Shown piece after piece: positions 52,307-62,106 of a stretch of 64,000 nucleotides of DNA. Within the stretch, counting starts at the first letter, position 1, and every line of letters begins with the position of its first letter. The translations under genes were made by a program, and so were the position numbers. The notes under the pieces are model-generated. The model worked only from the letters and a program-made list of their open reading frames with translations. It was not told the origin of the DNA and searched no databases. The DNA comes from Marinobacter qingdaonensis (GTDB taxonomy: Bacteria > Pseudomonadota > Gammaproteobacteria > Pseudomonadales > Oleiphilaceae). Location: assembly GCF_034555935.1 (NCBI RefSeq), contig NZ_JAYDCJ010000003.1:62001-126000 (forward strand). Reading direction: 5' to 3'.

Positions 52307-55165
52307 CTAGGACTCGCGATGCAGCGCCTGGTTCAGGGCCCGCTCCAGCACCGAGCGATAGTGGAGGTACTGGCTGGTCTGTATGTCCTGCTGGTAGACC
52401 TGCGGGTCCAGGTCGTGGGGCAGATGAACGTCGGTGAGGTAGACCGGGTAGCGCTCGGCACTCTGGCGCAGCGACCGGATGTAATGGGCGACCGCGGGAA
52501 TCAGCTGGTCGCCGTACTCCTGCACGGTGAACTCCTGGTCGCCGCAGAAGATGTCGAAGCGCACCCGGCGGCCGCCCTCCTGCACGCCCACCGCCTGCAC
52601 TTCCAGTCCCGGCAGCGCCGGGGCTGCGGGCTGATCGGGCCGGGGCTCGGTCAGCCACCGACCGTCCCGGTTGACCACCTCCAGGCAGCGCACCCCGGAG
52701 ACCAGGTCCGGCAGGTCGCCACGCCGCAGGGTGCGGCGCTCCACCAGATTTTCCAGGAATCGGAGCAAGGGGCTCATCAGGTAGCGTCGATCCACCACCG
52801 GCTGTTCCCAGGCCGACAACGAGCCCAGCTCGTCCACCACCCAGAGTCGGGCCCGCTCGCCCCGCAGCTGGTAGAACACCTGAATGCTGTCCGGCTCACT
52901 GGCCTGACACACCGCCCGCAACGCTGGATCCTCGGGGATCGCGTAGCGGTCGAACACCACCGGCAGGTAGCGTTCCTGGGGCAAGGCCAGGTGTTCCATC
53001 AGTTCGGCCAGACTGTCGAGCACCACAAACCCGGGTTCGGCGCCACTGAACTGCAACAGGAAATAGCGTCGGTCCATCTCGATGACGTAGCGGATCGGAT
53101 GCGGTCCCTGGCCGCCGGCGAAGAACTGGCGCAGCACGTCGGTGAACAGTTCCTCGACCCGGCGGGCGATGGCGGTGCCGTGCCCCCGGTTGTGGCCGTG
53201 CACCTGGATGCCCGGCAGCGCCGCGGGGTTGCCGGCCACGGACGCCAGCACGTTTTTCAGGCACTGCACCAGGGTGTCGCCGGCGGCGTAATGCTGGAGA
53301 CTGACCTCGTGCCAGCTGTTGAAGGTGATCTGGTCGATGGTCAGCACCAGGTTTTCCCGGCCGCCACTGAAGCCGAGGGAGTCGTGCCGGGCACTGAGTT
53401 TGTGCAGGCCTTTGTCGGTCAGACTGGCCTGGGGATCAACCCCGACGTTCACCAGCAGCAAGTGGCGCAGTGGCACCATCGCCCGGGCCAGGGCCCCACG
53501 CTCGGCCGGCACCAGCGGAAACGGCAGGAACCCGGTCAGCGCCTCCAGCATCTCCCGCAGCTCGCTGACCGACGCCACGGTGGTGCCGGCCCGGACGTTC
53601 AGCCGGGTGGCCCGGGACAACAGGCCGTTGCAGTAACACCAGACCATCAGCTCGGTCAGATTGCCCGAGCGCCGGATGACCGGCTGCCAGAAGGCGTCGG
53701 CCGGATCCTCCAGATCCCGGTACAGCAGCCAGCCGTTGCCGTCTCGGCCCTGCTCGGACTGGTGGTGGAAGGCCAGATTTTCTTCTTCCAGGGACGGCGC
53801 CAGGTTCGGGTTGATCTGCTCGATCTTGCCGGCCTTGCGCTGGAAGGCCGCGTACAGTTTGCGCCCGAGCAGGTTGATGTCGTTGGCGCTGATGGCCGCC
53901 CGGGTGCCGTGTTCCCGGGCCATCCGGGACAGCAGCCGGTAACTGTGGGTCAGCTCGGTGACAATGGTCCGACGCAGGCTGGTGACCTCCTCGGCGCGCC
54001 AGCGCTGGCGGTTATCCAGCTCGGCCAGGGTCTGCTCACCCCAGCCCCAGCGGGTCACCAGCTGTTTCAGCAACCGCACCCGCCACTGCTCCGAGGCCGA
54101 TTCGGCCCGGGTCAGCGGCAACCCCGCCTTCAGGTACAGACTGCGCCGGACCAGATCCAGCCGGGCCGCGGTTTCCGGTGTCGACAGCCAGTCCTCCAGC
54201 CGGTTGTACAGCAGCAGGTACGGATCCAGGGCGTCGACGTCGGTCACTCCCCGGTACACCGCCTGCTTGAACACACTGGACAGCAGCGGCTGATCCCCGG
54301 TCTGGGCGTAGCACTCGAGCAGCAGCAGTTTGAGGATGGACTTCCAGGGCGCGTCGATGCCCTTGTACAGCTGCCAGACGCCGGCGCCCAGAAACTCCTC
54401 CTGCGGGATGGCGGGGACCGGACCGAAATCGATGTACTCGTCACCCCGGACGAAGCGGCATTCCACCAGCTGTCGCCGGCAGTCGTCGTAGCGGCCCTCC
54501 TGCTCGGCCGGGACCAGCCACCACATCGGGACCTGGCCCGCCAGGTGGATACCGGTGCGATAGAACTCGTCCAGTAGCAGGTAATGCTGGGCGCTGCCGC
54601 AGTTCTCACCGGTCACTTCGGCGCGCTGGCGACCGGCGCGCCAGTCCTCGGCGCAGAACACAAAGACGTGCAGTTCGACCCCCAGGGAAGCCGCCCACTC
54701 CGACAGCCGCTCGGCCTTGCGCTCCAGGCTGCGGATACCGCGCTCCGGCAGATCCTGGCGGTGACACAGCCACAGGTCCAGGTCGCTGGCCACCGAATGC
54801 CCGAGGGTACCGGGGCTGCCCATCAGGAACAGGGCGTCGAGATCGGGCCGGCGCCGGCCCTCGTCCCGTACGCTGAAGGTTCGGGCCACTCGGCGCGCGG
54901 CGTTCAGAGTCGACGGCGCCGGCTGGTAGTGGCACAGGCCATAGGGGCAGTCGGCATCCTGGTACCCGGGCAGGGACGGGTGATTGGTGTGGAACACCAG
55001 CGGCAGGACTTCAAGCACGATCTGCTGACGGTAGGTCAGGGCCGAGCGGGCCCGCTCCCAGCGCTGCTGATTGACCGCCAGGAACCGGTCCCTGAGCCGA
55101 CGCAGGGTCTTGCGGTCAATGCCCTCGTCAAAGTCCAGGGCAATCGGGGCAACGTGGGCGGTCAA
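52307..55165 (-). CDS. cyaA: Class I adenylate cyclase
   Basis: This is a 952-residue protein. The N-terminal catalytic domain has the nucleotidyltransferase motif FLMGSPGTLGHSVASDLDLW (GS at 116-117, the metal-binding Asp pair at 128 and 130), and GYQDADCPYGLCHYQPAPST is typical of the family. The C-terminal half is the regulatory domain (enzyme IIA-type control in enterics). The start codon is TTG at 55165, supported by CCGGAG 6 nt upstream. A UUG start is also used by E. coli cyaA to keep expression low. It supplies cAMP, presumably for a Vfr/CRP regulator encoded elsewhere. Confidence 0.95.
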   Translation of the reverse strand: MTAHVAPIALDFDEGIDRKTLRRLRDRFLAVNQQRWERARSALTYRQQIVLEVLPLVFHTNHPSLPGYQDADCPYGLCHYQPAPSTLNAARRVARTFSVRDEGRRRPDLDALFLMGSPGTLGHSVASDLDLWLCHRQDLPERGIRSLERKAERLSEWAASLGVELHVFVFCAEDWRAGRQRAEVTGENCGSAQHYLLLDEFYRTGIHLAGQVPMWWLVPAEQEGRYDDCRRQLVECRFVRGDEYIDFGPVPAIPQEEFLGAGVWQLYKGIDAPWKSILKLLLLECYAQTGDQPLLSSVFKQAVYRGVTDVDALDPYLLLYNRLEDWLSTPETAARLDLVRRSLYLKAGLPLTRAESASEQWRVRLLKQLVTRWGWGEQTLAELDNRQRWRAEEVTSLRRTIVTELTHSYRLLSRMAREHGTRAAISANDINLLGRKLYAAFQRKAGKIEQINPNLAPSLEEENLAFHHQSEQGRDGNGWLLYRDLEDPADAFWQPVIRRSGNLTELMVWCYCNGLLSRATRLNVRAGTTVASVSELREMLEALTGFLPFPLVPAERGALARAMVPLRHLLLVNVGVDPQASLTDKGLHKLSARHDSLGFSGGRENLVLTIDQITFNSWHEVSLQHYAAGDTLVQCLKNVLASVAGNPAALPGIQVHGHNRGHGTAIARRVEELFTDVLRQFFAGGQGPHPIRYVIEMDRRYFLLQFSGAEPGFVVLDSLAELMEHLALPQERYLPVVFDRYAIPEDPALRAVCQASEPDSIQVFYQLRGERARLWVVDELGSLSAWEQPVVDRRYLMSPLLRFLENLVERRTLRRGDLPDLVSGVRCLEVVNRDGRWLTEPRPDQPAAPALPGLEVQAVGVQEGGRRVRFDIFCGDQEFTVQEYGDQLIPAVAHYIRSLRQSAERYPVYLTDVHLPHDLDPQVYQQDIQTSQYLHYRSVLERALNQALHRES

Positions 55166-55269
55166 GGCGGCTCCGGGGAGAGGTTCATTTCGATGACAGT
55201 ATCAGTATGATGGACGCATCCTGGCAAAACCGGCAAAAAAATAAAAGCTGAACCAGAGGCCCGCCCGTC

Positions 55270-57708
55270 GTGAAAGAATTCGTCATTCGCCGCTACCGTT
55301 CCGATCAGCCCAAAGGCTCGGAGCGCAGCACCCTGCTGCGCATCGACGACGAGGGCCTGGTGCTTCACGCCGACCGTCACGCCGAGGCGGTACTGGGCTT
55401 CGAGCCGACCGAACTCCAGGGCCGGCCGGTGCACCGGATCCTGGCCTCGCGCCAGGACGACCCCTTCGCCCCAACCAACCGTCACCGGATCGAGCGGGGC
55501 CAGGACGTCCTGGTCACTTTCCGCCACAAGGAAGGCTTCTTCTACACCGCGTGTCTGAGCCTGCACCTGGCCATGCGCGACTCCGACAAGGCCGCCAACG
55601 CCAGCATCTGCGCCCGCGACACCAACGCCATGGACGCCCGACTGCTGAAAGCGGTCGAGGACAGCACCGGCTCCGGTCTCTGGGAGCTGGACACCGGCAG
55701 CAATGAAATGGCCTGGTCCGAGGGTCTGTTCCGGGTTCTGGAACTGCGCCCGGACACCGACATCACCCCGGAACAGGCGCTGTTTTACTGCCAGCATGGC
55801 CAGGCCCGGGTCCGGGCCCTGTTCCGACGCTGCATCCGCACCGGGCGGGCCTTCAGCCTGGAACTGACCCTGTTGACCGCCCGCCAGAACCTGCGCCAGG
55901 TCCGCCTGCACGGGCGGGCCCTGAAGGCCGACGGACGCATCACCCGTATTGGCGGCACCCTGGTCGACCAGACGCCGCTGAGCCTGAAGGACCAGGCCCG
56001 GAGCCAGGCCGACCGGATTCTGGCGGCCACCACCCGAGCCACCCCGGACCTGGTCGCGGCGGTCGACCGCACCCTGACCCTGCTGCACTGCAACCAGCCG
56101 TTCCGCCAGCAGTTCGCCGCGGTGTTCGGTATCAGCCCGCAGACCGGCGACAACCTGAAAACCCTGCTGGCCGAGCACCCGAATGAACGCCGCCTGATCG
56201 AACGCCTCTGGCAGCGGGCCTTCGAGCGTGACAGCTTCGTGGTGGAAATGCCCCTGGCCCAGCAGAACCGGGAACTGCCGGTGTACGAATTTCATTACCA
56301 GCGGCTGACCAATCATCTGGGGGAGGTGTCGGGCGCGGTGCAGGTGGCCCGGGATGTCAGCCAACGGACCCAACCGGGAGCCAGCAAGGAATACCGCATC
56401 CGCCACGACCCGGTGACCGGCCTGATGAACCGCCGGGCCTTTCTGGCCCGCCTGCTGCGCACACTGGAGCAGAAAACCCACCGGGAATCCTGCGACAGCC
56501 TGCTGTATCTGGATCTCGACCAATTCGAGCGCTTCAACGACCGGGTCGGCAGTGGCACCTGCGACCGCTACCTGCGGGAACTGGCCGGCAACCTGGGCAC
56601 CCGGGTACGGCAACGGGACGCTCTGGCCCGGCTGTCCGGCGACACCTTCGCCCTGCTGATCGAGAACTGTCCCGAGCCCCGGGCGCGCAAGATCGCCGAC
56701 GACATCCTGGCCCTGGTCCGCGAGTTCGAGTTCGAATGGCAGGGCGACACCCTGCAGACCACCGCATCCGGCGGGCTGCTGGTCATGGACCAGGACCTGC
56801 CCGGGGATCCGGAGCAACTGCTGCGCCAGGCTGCGGAACTGTGCCACACCGCCAAGACCTCGGGTCGCAACCGCATCCACACCGCCCGAGCCCTGGCCCG
56901 ACACACCGACGACGCCACCGCCAACCATCAGGTGGAGCTGATTCGCCAGGCCCTGGACCGGCAGCAGTTAACCCTGCTGTACCAACCCCTCCGGCCCATC
57001 GCCAGCGTGACCTGGGGCGACCACATCGAGATCCTGTGCCGGGTACCGGGCGACGGCGACGAGCCGCTGCGGCCGGAGCAGTTCCTGCCGGTGGCCGAGC
57101 GCTTTGATTTGGCCAAGCGCCTGGACCGTCAGGTGATCCGCCAGGCCATCGACTGGCTCGGTCGCCAACGCCTGCTCGAGCCGCGCCTGAAGTACTGTGG
57201 TTTCAACCTGTCCCTGGCCAGTGTCCTGGACGAGACCTTTGCCGAGTTCATGGAGGGCGTAGTGCGGGACAGCCGGTTCGATCCGAGCTGCTTCTGTCTG
57301 GAGATCCGGGAGGCCCACGCCACCCAGTACCCCGATGATGTGGCGGTCCTGTGCGACGCCCTGCACCGGGTCGGGTGTCGGGTGGCCCTGGACGGTGCCG
57401 GAGCCTCGGTGGAGAGTTACAGCCTGGCGGCGACCTTGCCGGTGGACATCATCAAGTTCGATCGGCGCACCATGCAGCACCTGGAACACGACCCGGTGCA
57501 GCAGGTCATGGTCGAAGCCCTGCACCGGATCGCCGAGGTGGCTGGCAAACAGACGGTGGCCACCTTCATTGAGAGTGACACCACCCTGGGCAAGGTCCGG
57601 ACCCTGGGCATCCACTACGGTCAGGGCTTCCGGCTGGCCCGGCCACAGCCGCTGTCAGAGCTGGCGCCGGCCGCGGTCGACCTGAGCACCGGGCGCATCG
57701 GCGGCTGA
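55270..57708 (+). CDS. PAS/GGDEF/EAL protein with degenerate catalytic motifs
   Basis: This 812-residue protein has a GTG start at 55270. Residues 1-380 hold PAS-like sensor domains (LRIDDEGLVLHADRHAEAVL at the first, and a third near 260-370 preceding VARDVSQRT). The GGDEF domain (RHDPVTGLMNRRAFLARLLR) has SGDTF in place of GGDEF, so cyclase activity is unlikely. The EAL domain has IEILCR in place of EALLR and ALDGAGAS in place of the DDFG loop, although NLSLASV and the VDIIKFD strand remain. Several metal ligands are changed, so hydrolysis is doubtful. It may act as a c-di-GMP or protein-binding regulator. Confidence 0.88.
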   Translation: MKEFVIRRYRSDQPKGSERSTLLRIDDEGLVLHADRHAEAVLGFEPTELQGRPVHRILASRQDDPFAPTNRHRIERGQDVLVTFRHKEGFFYTACLSLHLAMRDSDKAANASICARDTNAMDARLLKAVEDSTGSGLWELDTGSNEMAWSEGLFRVLELRPDTDITPEQALFYCQHGQARVRALFRRCIRTGRAFSLELTLLTARQNLRQVRLHGRALKADGRITRIGGTLVDQTPLSLKDQARSQADRILAATTRATPDLVAAVDRTLTLLHCNQPFRQQFAAVFGISPQTGDNLKTLLAEHPNERRLIERLWQRAFERDSFVVEMPLAQQNRELPVYEFHYQRLTNHLGEVSGAVQVARDVSQRTQPGASKEYRIRHDPVTGLMNRRAFLARLLRTLEQKTHRESCDSLLYLDLDQFERFNDRVGSGTCDRYLRELAGNLGTRVRQRDALARLSGDTFALLIENCPEPRARKIADDILALVREFEFEWQGDTLQTTASGGLLVMDQDLPGDPEQLLRQAAELCHTAKTSGRNRIHTARALARHTDDATANHQVELIRQALDRQQLTLLYQPLRPIASVTWGDHIEILCRVPGDGDEPLRPEQFLPVAERFDLAKRLDRQVIRQAIDWLGRQRLLEPRLKYCGFNLSLASVLDETFAEFMEGVVRDSRFDPSCFCLEIREAHATQYPDDVAVLCDALHRVGCRVALDGAGASVESYSLAATLPVDIIKFDRRTMQHLEHDPVQQVMVEALHRIAEVAGKQTVATFIESDTTLGKVRTLGIHYGQGFRLARPQPLSELAPAAVDLSTGRIGG

Positions 57709-57722
57709 CCGGGGCGGCCGGA

Positions 57723-59132
57723 TCAGCCCAGCAGCTTGCGCGCCCGCGCCACCGCCGCGCGCACCTGAGCCGGTGCGGTGCCACCCAGGTGATCCCGGGC
57801 CTGGACCGAGCCTTCCAGGGTCAGGACATCGAACACATCCTCGCCGATCACATCCGAGAACTGCTGCAGTTCGGCCAGGGTCATGTCGGACAGGTCGCGC
57901 TCCTCGGCCACGCCGAAGGCCACGGACTTGCCGACAATCTCGTGGGCATCGCGGAAGGGCACGCCCTTCTTGACCAGGTAATCGGCCAGATCGGTGGCGG
58001 TGGAGAAACCACGCTTGGCCGCCACCCGCATGTTGTCGGCCTTCGAGCGAATGGCCGGGATCATGTCGGCGTAGGCTTTCAGGCAGCCCTTGACGGTATC
58101 GACGGTGTCGAACAGCGGTTCCTTGTCTTCCTGGTTGTCCTTGTTGTAGGCCAGCGGCTGACTCTTCATCAGGGTCAGCAGGCTGATCAGATGGCCATTG
58201 ACCCGGCCAGTCTTGCCGCGCACCAACTCGGGCACATCCGGGTTCTTCTTCTGGGGCATGATCGAGGAGCCGGTGCAGAACCGGTCCGGCAGGTCGATGA
58301 AGTCGAACTGGGCCGAGGTCCAGAGCACCAGTTCCTCGCTGAAGCGGGACAGGTGGGTCATCAGCAGCGCCGCAAAGCTGCAGAATTCGATGGCGAAATC
58401 CCGGTCGCTGACCGAATCCAGCGAGTTCTCGGTCGGCCGGTCAAAGCCCAGCAGGCGGGCGGTCATGGCACGATCGATGGGGTAGGTGGTGCCGGCCAGG
58501 GCGGCCGCGCCCAGGGGCATGACGTTGACCCGCTTGCGACAGTCCTGCAGGCGCTCGCCGTCGCGCACCAGCATCTCGTACCAGGCCAGCAGGTGATGAC
58601 CAAAGGTCACCGGCTGGGCGGTCTGCAGATGGGTAAAGCCGGGCATGATGGTGTCGGCTTCGCGCTCGGCCAGCTCCAGCAGGCCCAGTTGCAGGCGCTT
58701 GAGCTCCTCGGCGATGACGTCGATCTCGTCGCGCAGGTACAGGCGGATATCGGTGGCCACCTGGTCGTTACGGCTGCGACCGGTGTGCAGCTTCTTGCCA
58801 GTGATGCCGATGCGGTCGGTCAGCCGGGCCTCGACGTTCATGTGCACGTCTTCCAGGCTCACCGACCACTGAAAAGTGCCGGCCTCAATGTCAGCCTTGA
58901 CCCCGTTCAGGCCCTCGATGATGGTGTCGCGCTCTTCCTCGGTCAGCACACCCACCGCCGCCAGCATGGTGGCGTGGGCGATGGAGCCGGTGATGTCATG
59001 ATGGTACAGACGCTGATCGAAGCCGACGGAGGCGGTGAACCGCTCCACAAAGGCGTCGGTGGGTTCGCTGAAGCGTCCGCCCCAGGGTTTTTCGGAGGTT
59101 GCGGCCTGGTCCGGCTTGTTCTGATCCGTCAT
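57723..59132 (-). CDS. argH: Argininosuccinate lyase
   Basis: This 469-residue enzyme makes arginine and fumarate. The superfamily signature [20 protein letters not shown] is near 281-300. Other motifs are [20 protein letters not shown] at the start, [20 protein letters not shown] and the [20 protein letters not shown] region. It is followed on the other side by divergent algZ, and argH-algZ-algR-hemC is the pseudomonad order. Confidence 0.97.
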   Translation of the reverse strand: MTDQNKPDQAATSEKPWGGRFSEPTDAFVERFTASVGFDQRLYHHDITGSIAHATMLAAVGVLTEEERDTIIEGLNGVKADIEAGTFQWSVSLEDVHMNVEARLTDRIGITGKKLHTGRSRNDQVATDIRLYLRDEIDVIAEELKRLQLGLLELAEREADTIMPGFTHLQTAQPVTFGHHLLAWYEMLVRDGERLQDCRKRVNVMPLGAAALAGTTYPIDRAMTARLLGFDRPTENSLDSVSDRDFAIEFCSFAALLMTHLSRFSEELVLWTSAQFDFIDLPDRFCTGSSIMPQKKNPDVPELVRGKTGRVNGHLISLLTLMKSQPLAYNKDNQEDKEPLFDTVDTVKGCLKAYADMIPAIRSKADNMRVAAKRGFSTATDLADYLVKKGVPFRDAHEIVGKSVAFGVAEERDLSDMTLAELQQFSDVIGEDVFDVLTLEGSVQARDHLGGTAPAQVRAAVARARKLLG

Positions 59133-59233
59133 GGTCTATCTTTCCTGCTGACAGCCCGGCATCATCTGGCGGGAATTGGGTACATTGAACGAGGCGGGAG
59201 TATAGCATTCTGACCGTTGTAAAGGAGCCACCC

Positions 59234-60298
59234 CTGCTCACCGACCAGGGCGCGGGTACCAGCGATTTCTTTGTGCCGGACCTGTGCCGGGTCCGGGCCG
59301 TGTTCCTGCTGCTGGTCACCAGCGAGTTGCTGGTACTGGTGCTGGCCATCGTCCAGGCCGAGGCGGGCTGGATCGACTGGAACTATTTCGGCCTGCTGTC
59401 GCTGTTCGTGCAATGGACCACCCTCACCAGCGCCGCGCTCATCTGCCTGCTGCGGCAACGGCTGGCGCGCCTGTCGGTGGCCCGGGCCAGTCTCAGCATC
59501 GTGGCCATCGTGCTGCTGGACGTGCTGGCCTTCAGCCTGTTCGCCGACAGCGTGCTGCACCCCCAGCCCGGGATCGCGGTCTGGCAGGGCATTGCCAAGA
59601 AACTGCTGCTGGCGCTGCTGATCGTGCTCATGGTGCTGCGCTACTTTTACCTGCAGCACCAGTGGCAGCAACAGCGCGAGGCCGAAATGCAGGCCCATCT
59701 GACCGCGCTGCAGGCGCGGATCCAGCCCCACTTCCTGTTCAACAGCATGAACACCATCGCCAGCCTGATCGCGGTGAATCCGGACAAGGCCGAGGACGCG
59801 GTGCTCGATCTGTCGGAACTGTTCCGGGCCAGCCTGCGCACGTTTGACCAGCTGATCCCCCTGGCCCGGGAACTGGATCTGTGCAAGCGTTATCTGGCCA
59901 TCGAAGCCCTGCGCCTGGGCGACCGGCTGACCCTCGACTGGCAGATTGGCGCCGGCCTGGAGCACCAGGCCATCCCGCCGCTGACCCTGCAGCCGCTGGT
60001 GGAAAATGCCGTGTACCATGGCATCCAACCCCGGCCGGAGGGGGGTACCGTGCGCATCGAAGCCCAGGCCCGGGGCAATTTCGTATACTTGCTGGTGCAG
60101 AACCCGAAGCCGGACCAGAATGATCGCCAGCACGAGGGCAACCGCATGGCCCTGGCCAACATCCAGCTGCGATTGCAGGCGCTGTTCGGCGAGCCCGCGG
60201 TACTGAAGCACAGCCACCAGAACGACATTTACACCGTGACCCTGCGCCTGCCGCGCCAGAGCGCCAATGGCCGGGGCAACGCACGCACAAGGACCTGA
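59234..60298 (+). CDS. algZ: LytS-type sensor kinase AlgZ/FimS
   Basis: This is a 354-residue membrane kinase with about four N-terminal helices (VRAVFLLLVTSELLVLVLAI, FGLLSLFVQWTTLTSAALIC and two more), then the His_kinase domain with H in ARIQPHFLFNSMNTIASLIA, the EALRLGDRL stretch and the ATP-binding VENAVYHGIQPRPEGGTVRI. The start is unusual: the codon in frame after AAAGGAG (59221-59227) with a 6-nt gap is CTG at 59234. It yields an N-terminus ending DFFVPDLCRVRAV, similar to other AlgZ proteins. The next in-frame start, GTG at 59273, has no ribosome site and truncates that motif. It works with AlgR, encoded 9 bp downstream. Confidence 0.85.
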   Translation: MLTDQGAGTSDFFVPDLCRVRAVFLLLVTSELLVLVLAIVQAEAGWIDWNYFGLLSLFVQWTTLTSAALICLLRQRLARLSVARASLSIVAIVLLDVLAFSLFADSVLHPQPGIAVWQGIAKKLLLALLIVLMVLRYFYLQHQWQQQREAEMQAHLTALQARIQPHFLFNSMNTIASLIAVNPDKAEDAVLDLSELFRASLRTFDQLIPLARELDLCKRYLAIEALRLGDRLTLDWQIGAGLEHQAIPPLTLQPLVENAVYHGIQPRPEGGTVRIEAQARGNFVYLLVQNPKPDQNDRQHEGNRMALANIQLRLQALFGEPAVLKHSHQNDIYTVTLRLPRQSANGRGNARTRT

Positions 60299-60307
60299 TT
60301 GCACGCC

Positions 60308-61069
60308 ATGTCCACCAGCGCCACCACCACCCGCAGCATCCTGATTGCCGACGACGAGCCGCTGGCCCGGGAGCGGCTGCGGCGGCTGGTGGAGGCGCTC
60401 CCCGGCTACCGGGTCTGCGGCGAAGCGGCGGACGGGGACACCGCCCTGAAACAGGTGGCGGCGCTGGAGCCGGACGTGCTGCTGCTGGACATCCGCATGC
60501 CCGGCATGGACGGCATGGAGGCGGCCACCCAGCTGGAGAAACTGACCAACCCGCCGGCCCTGATCTTCTGCACCGCCTACGACCACTACGCCATCCAGGC
60601 CTTCGACGTGCGCGCGGCCGCCTACCTGCTGAAACCGGTGCGACGGGAGGCACTGGCCGACGCCCTGGCCCGCACCGGCCGGATCAACCGGGTGCAACTG
60701 AAGACCCTGACCGACCTGAGCGAGAACGACGGCGAACAGATCGCCGTGCGCACCCACCGGGGCACCGAGCTGATCGATTTGGCCGACATCCAGCACTGCG
60801 AAGCCGACCAGAAGTACGTCACCCTGCATCACAGCCACGGCGAAACCGTGTGCGATTACACCCTGAAAGAACTGGAAACCACCTACCCGCGCCAGCTGCT
60901 GCGCATCCACCGCCATACCTTGGTTGGGGTCCGCTACATCCAAGCGCTCAAGCGCACTCCGGATGGCCAGAATCTGGTGGTGCTGCGGGACAACCGGGGG
61001 CAGTTGCCGGTCAGCCGACGCCACGCCAGCAACGTGCGCCAGTGGCTGCAGGAACACCGCCCGGGCTAG
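60308..61069 (+). CDS. algR: LytTR response regulator AlgR
   Basis: This is a 253-residue protein. The receiver domain has the acidic pair D15/D16, phospho-acceptor D61 in LLLDIRMPGMD, and the conserved Lys in YLLKPVRRE near 108. The C-terminal LytTR DNA-binding domain (about 145-250) has IAVRTHRGTELIDLADIQHC, HRHTLVGVRYIQAL and the end GQLPVSRRHASNVRQWL. In Pseudomonas AlgR controls alginate and type IV pilus biogenesis with AlgZ. In this cell, twitching genes are at 6-8 kb. It is followed by hemC. Confidence 0.93.
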   Translation: MSTSATTTRSILIADDEPLARERLRRLVEALPGYRVCGEAADGDTALKQVAALEPDVLLLDIRMPGMDGMEAATQLEKLTNPPALIFCTAYDHYAIQAFDVRAAAYLLKPVRREALADALARTGRINRVQLKTLTDLSENDGEQIAVRTHRGTELIDLADIQHCEADQKYVTLHHSHGETVCDYTLKELETTYPRQLLRIHRHTLVGVRYIQALKRTPDGQNLVVLRDNRGQLPVSRRHASNVRQWLQEHRPG

Positions 61070-61164
61070 CCCGGCCCCTCGGCATCCCCCGACATCCACC
61101 GCGGGACATTTTCGCCGTCACAAGGTAACCTTGGCGGACATTTTTAACACCGGCAGTGAGTGTC

Positions 61165-62106
61165 ATGTCCAAACGAACCCTTCGCATCGCAACCCGCAGC
61201 AGCGCCCTGGCGCTGTGGCAGGCGGAATTCATCAAGGCCGAGCTGGAGCGCCTGAACGACAACGTGGATGTGGAACTGGTCAAGATCAAAACCCAGGGCG
61301 ACAAGATCCTCGACGTCCCCCTGGCCAAGATCGGTGGCAAGGGTCTGTTTGTGAAGGAGCTGGAGGAAGCGATGCTGGACGGCCGCGCCGACCTGGCGGT
61401 GCACTCCATGAAAGACGTGCCGATGCATTTTCCGGACGGTCTCGGCCTGGTCGCCATCTGCGAGCGGGAAGACCCCACCGACGCCTTTGTCAGCAACCAC
61501 TACGACACCGTCGATGCCCTGCCCCAGGGTGCCGTGGTCGGCACCGCCAGCCTGCGCCGGGAAGCCCAGCTGCGCGCCTACCGGCCCGACCTGCAGATCC
61601 GGGTCCTGCGGGGCAACGTGAACACCCGCCTGGCCAAGCTGGATGCCGGCGAGTACGAGGCCATCGTGCTGGCCAGCTCCGGCCTCAAACGCCTGGGCTT
61701 CCACGACCGCATCCGCTACTGCCTGCCAGACACCATTTCCCTGCCGGCCGTGGGCCAGGGCGCCCTCGGCATCGAATGCCGGCTGGACGACCGCGAACTG
61801 CGGGACATGCTGTCGGCGCTCAATCACGTCGACACCTGGGATCGGGTAAGCGCGGAACGGGCCCTGAACCGGCGCCTCGAAGGCGGCTGCCAGGTGCCCA
61901 TCGCCGCCTACGCCCTGCTGGAAGATGACGACACCCTCTGGCTCCGGGGCCTGGTTGGTGCCGTCGACGGCAGCCAGATTTTCCGGGTCGAAGGCCGGGC
62001 ACCCCGGGCCGAAGGCGAACGCCTGGGCCGGGAACTGGCCGAGGACCTGCTGGCCCTCGGTGCCGACAAGGTGTTGGCCGATATCTATGGCCACACCCCA
62101 CGCTGA
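61165..62106 (+). CDS. hemC: Porphobilinogen deaminase
   Basis: This 313-residue enzyme polymerises porphobilinogen into hydroxymethylbilane. The dipyrromethane cofactor Cys is C242 in [12 protein letters not shown], the same number as in E. coli. [20 protein letters not shown] at the start, [28 protein letters not shown] and [13 protein letters not shown] are family motifs. The ATG at 61165 is chosen over a GTG at 61156. Its 3' end overlaps the hemD start by 20 bp. Confidence 0.97.
   Translation: MSKRTLRIATRSSALALWQAEFIKAELERLNDNVDVELVKIKTQGDKILDVPLAKIGGKGLFVKELEEAMLDGRADLAVHSMKDVPMHFPDGLGLVAICEREDPTDAFVSNHYDTVDALPQGAVVGTASLRREAQLRAYRPDLQIRVLRGNVNTRLAKLDAGEYEAIVLASSGLKRLGFHDRIRYCLPDTISLPAVGQGALGIECRLDDRELRDMLSALNHVDTWDRVSAERALNRRLEGGCQVPIAAYALLEDDDTLWLRGLVGAVDGSQIFRVEGRAPRAEGERLGRELAEDLLALGADKVLADIYGHTPR

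Noticed and set aside
55162..56928. 588-codon minus-strand frame opposite the GGDEF-EAL gene
   Set aside because: Shadow; composition dominated by Gly/Gln/Val repeats.
59162..61099. 645-codon minus-strand frame opposite algZ-algR
   Set aside because: Shadow; the plus strand carries kinase and response-regulator motifs.
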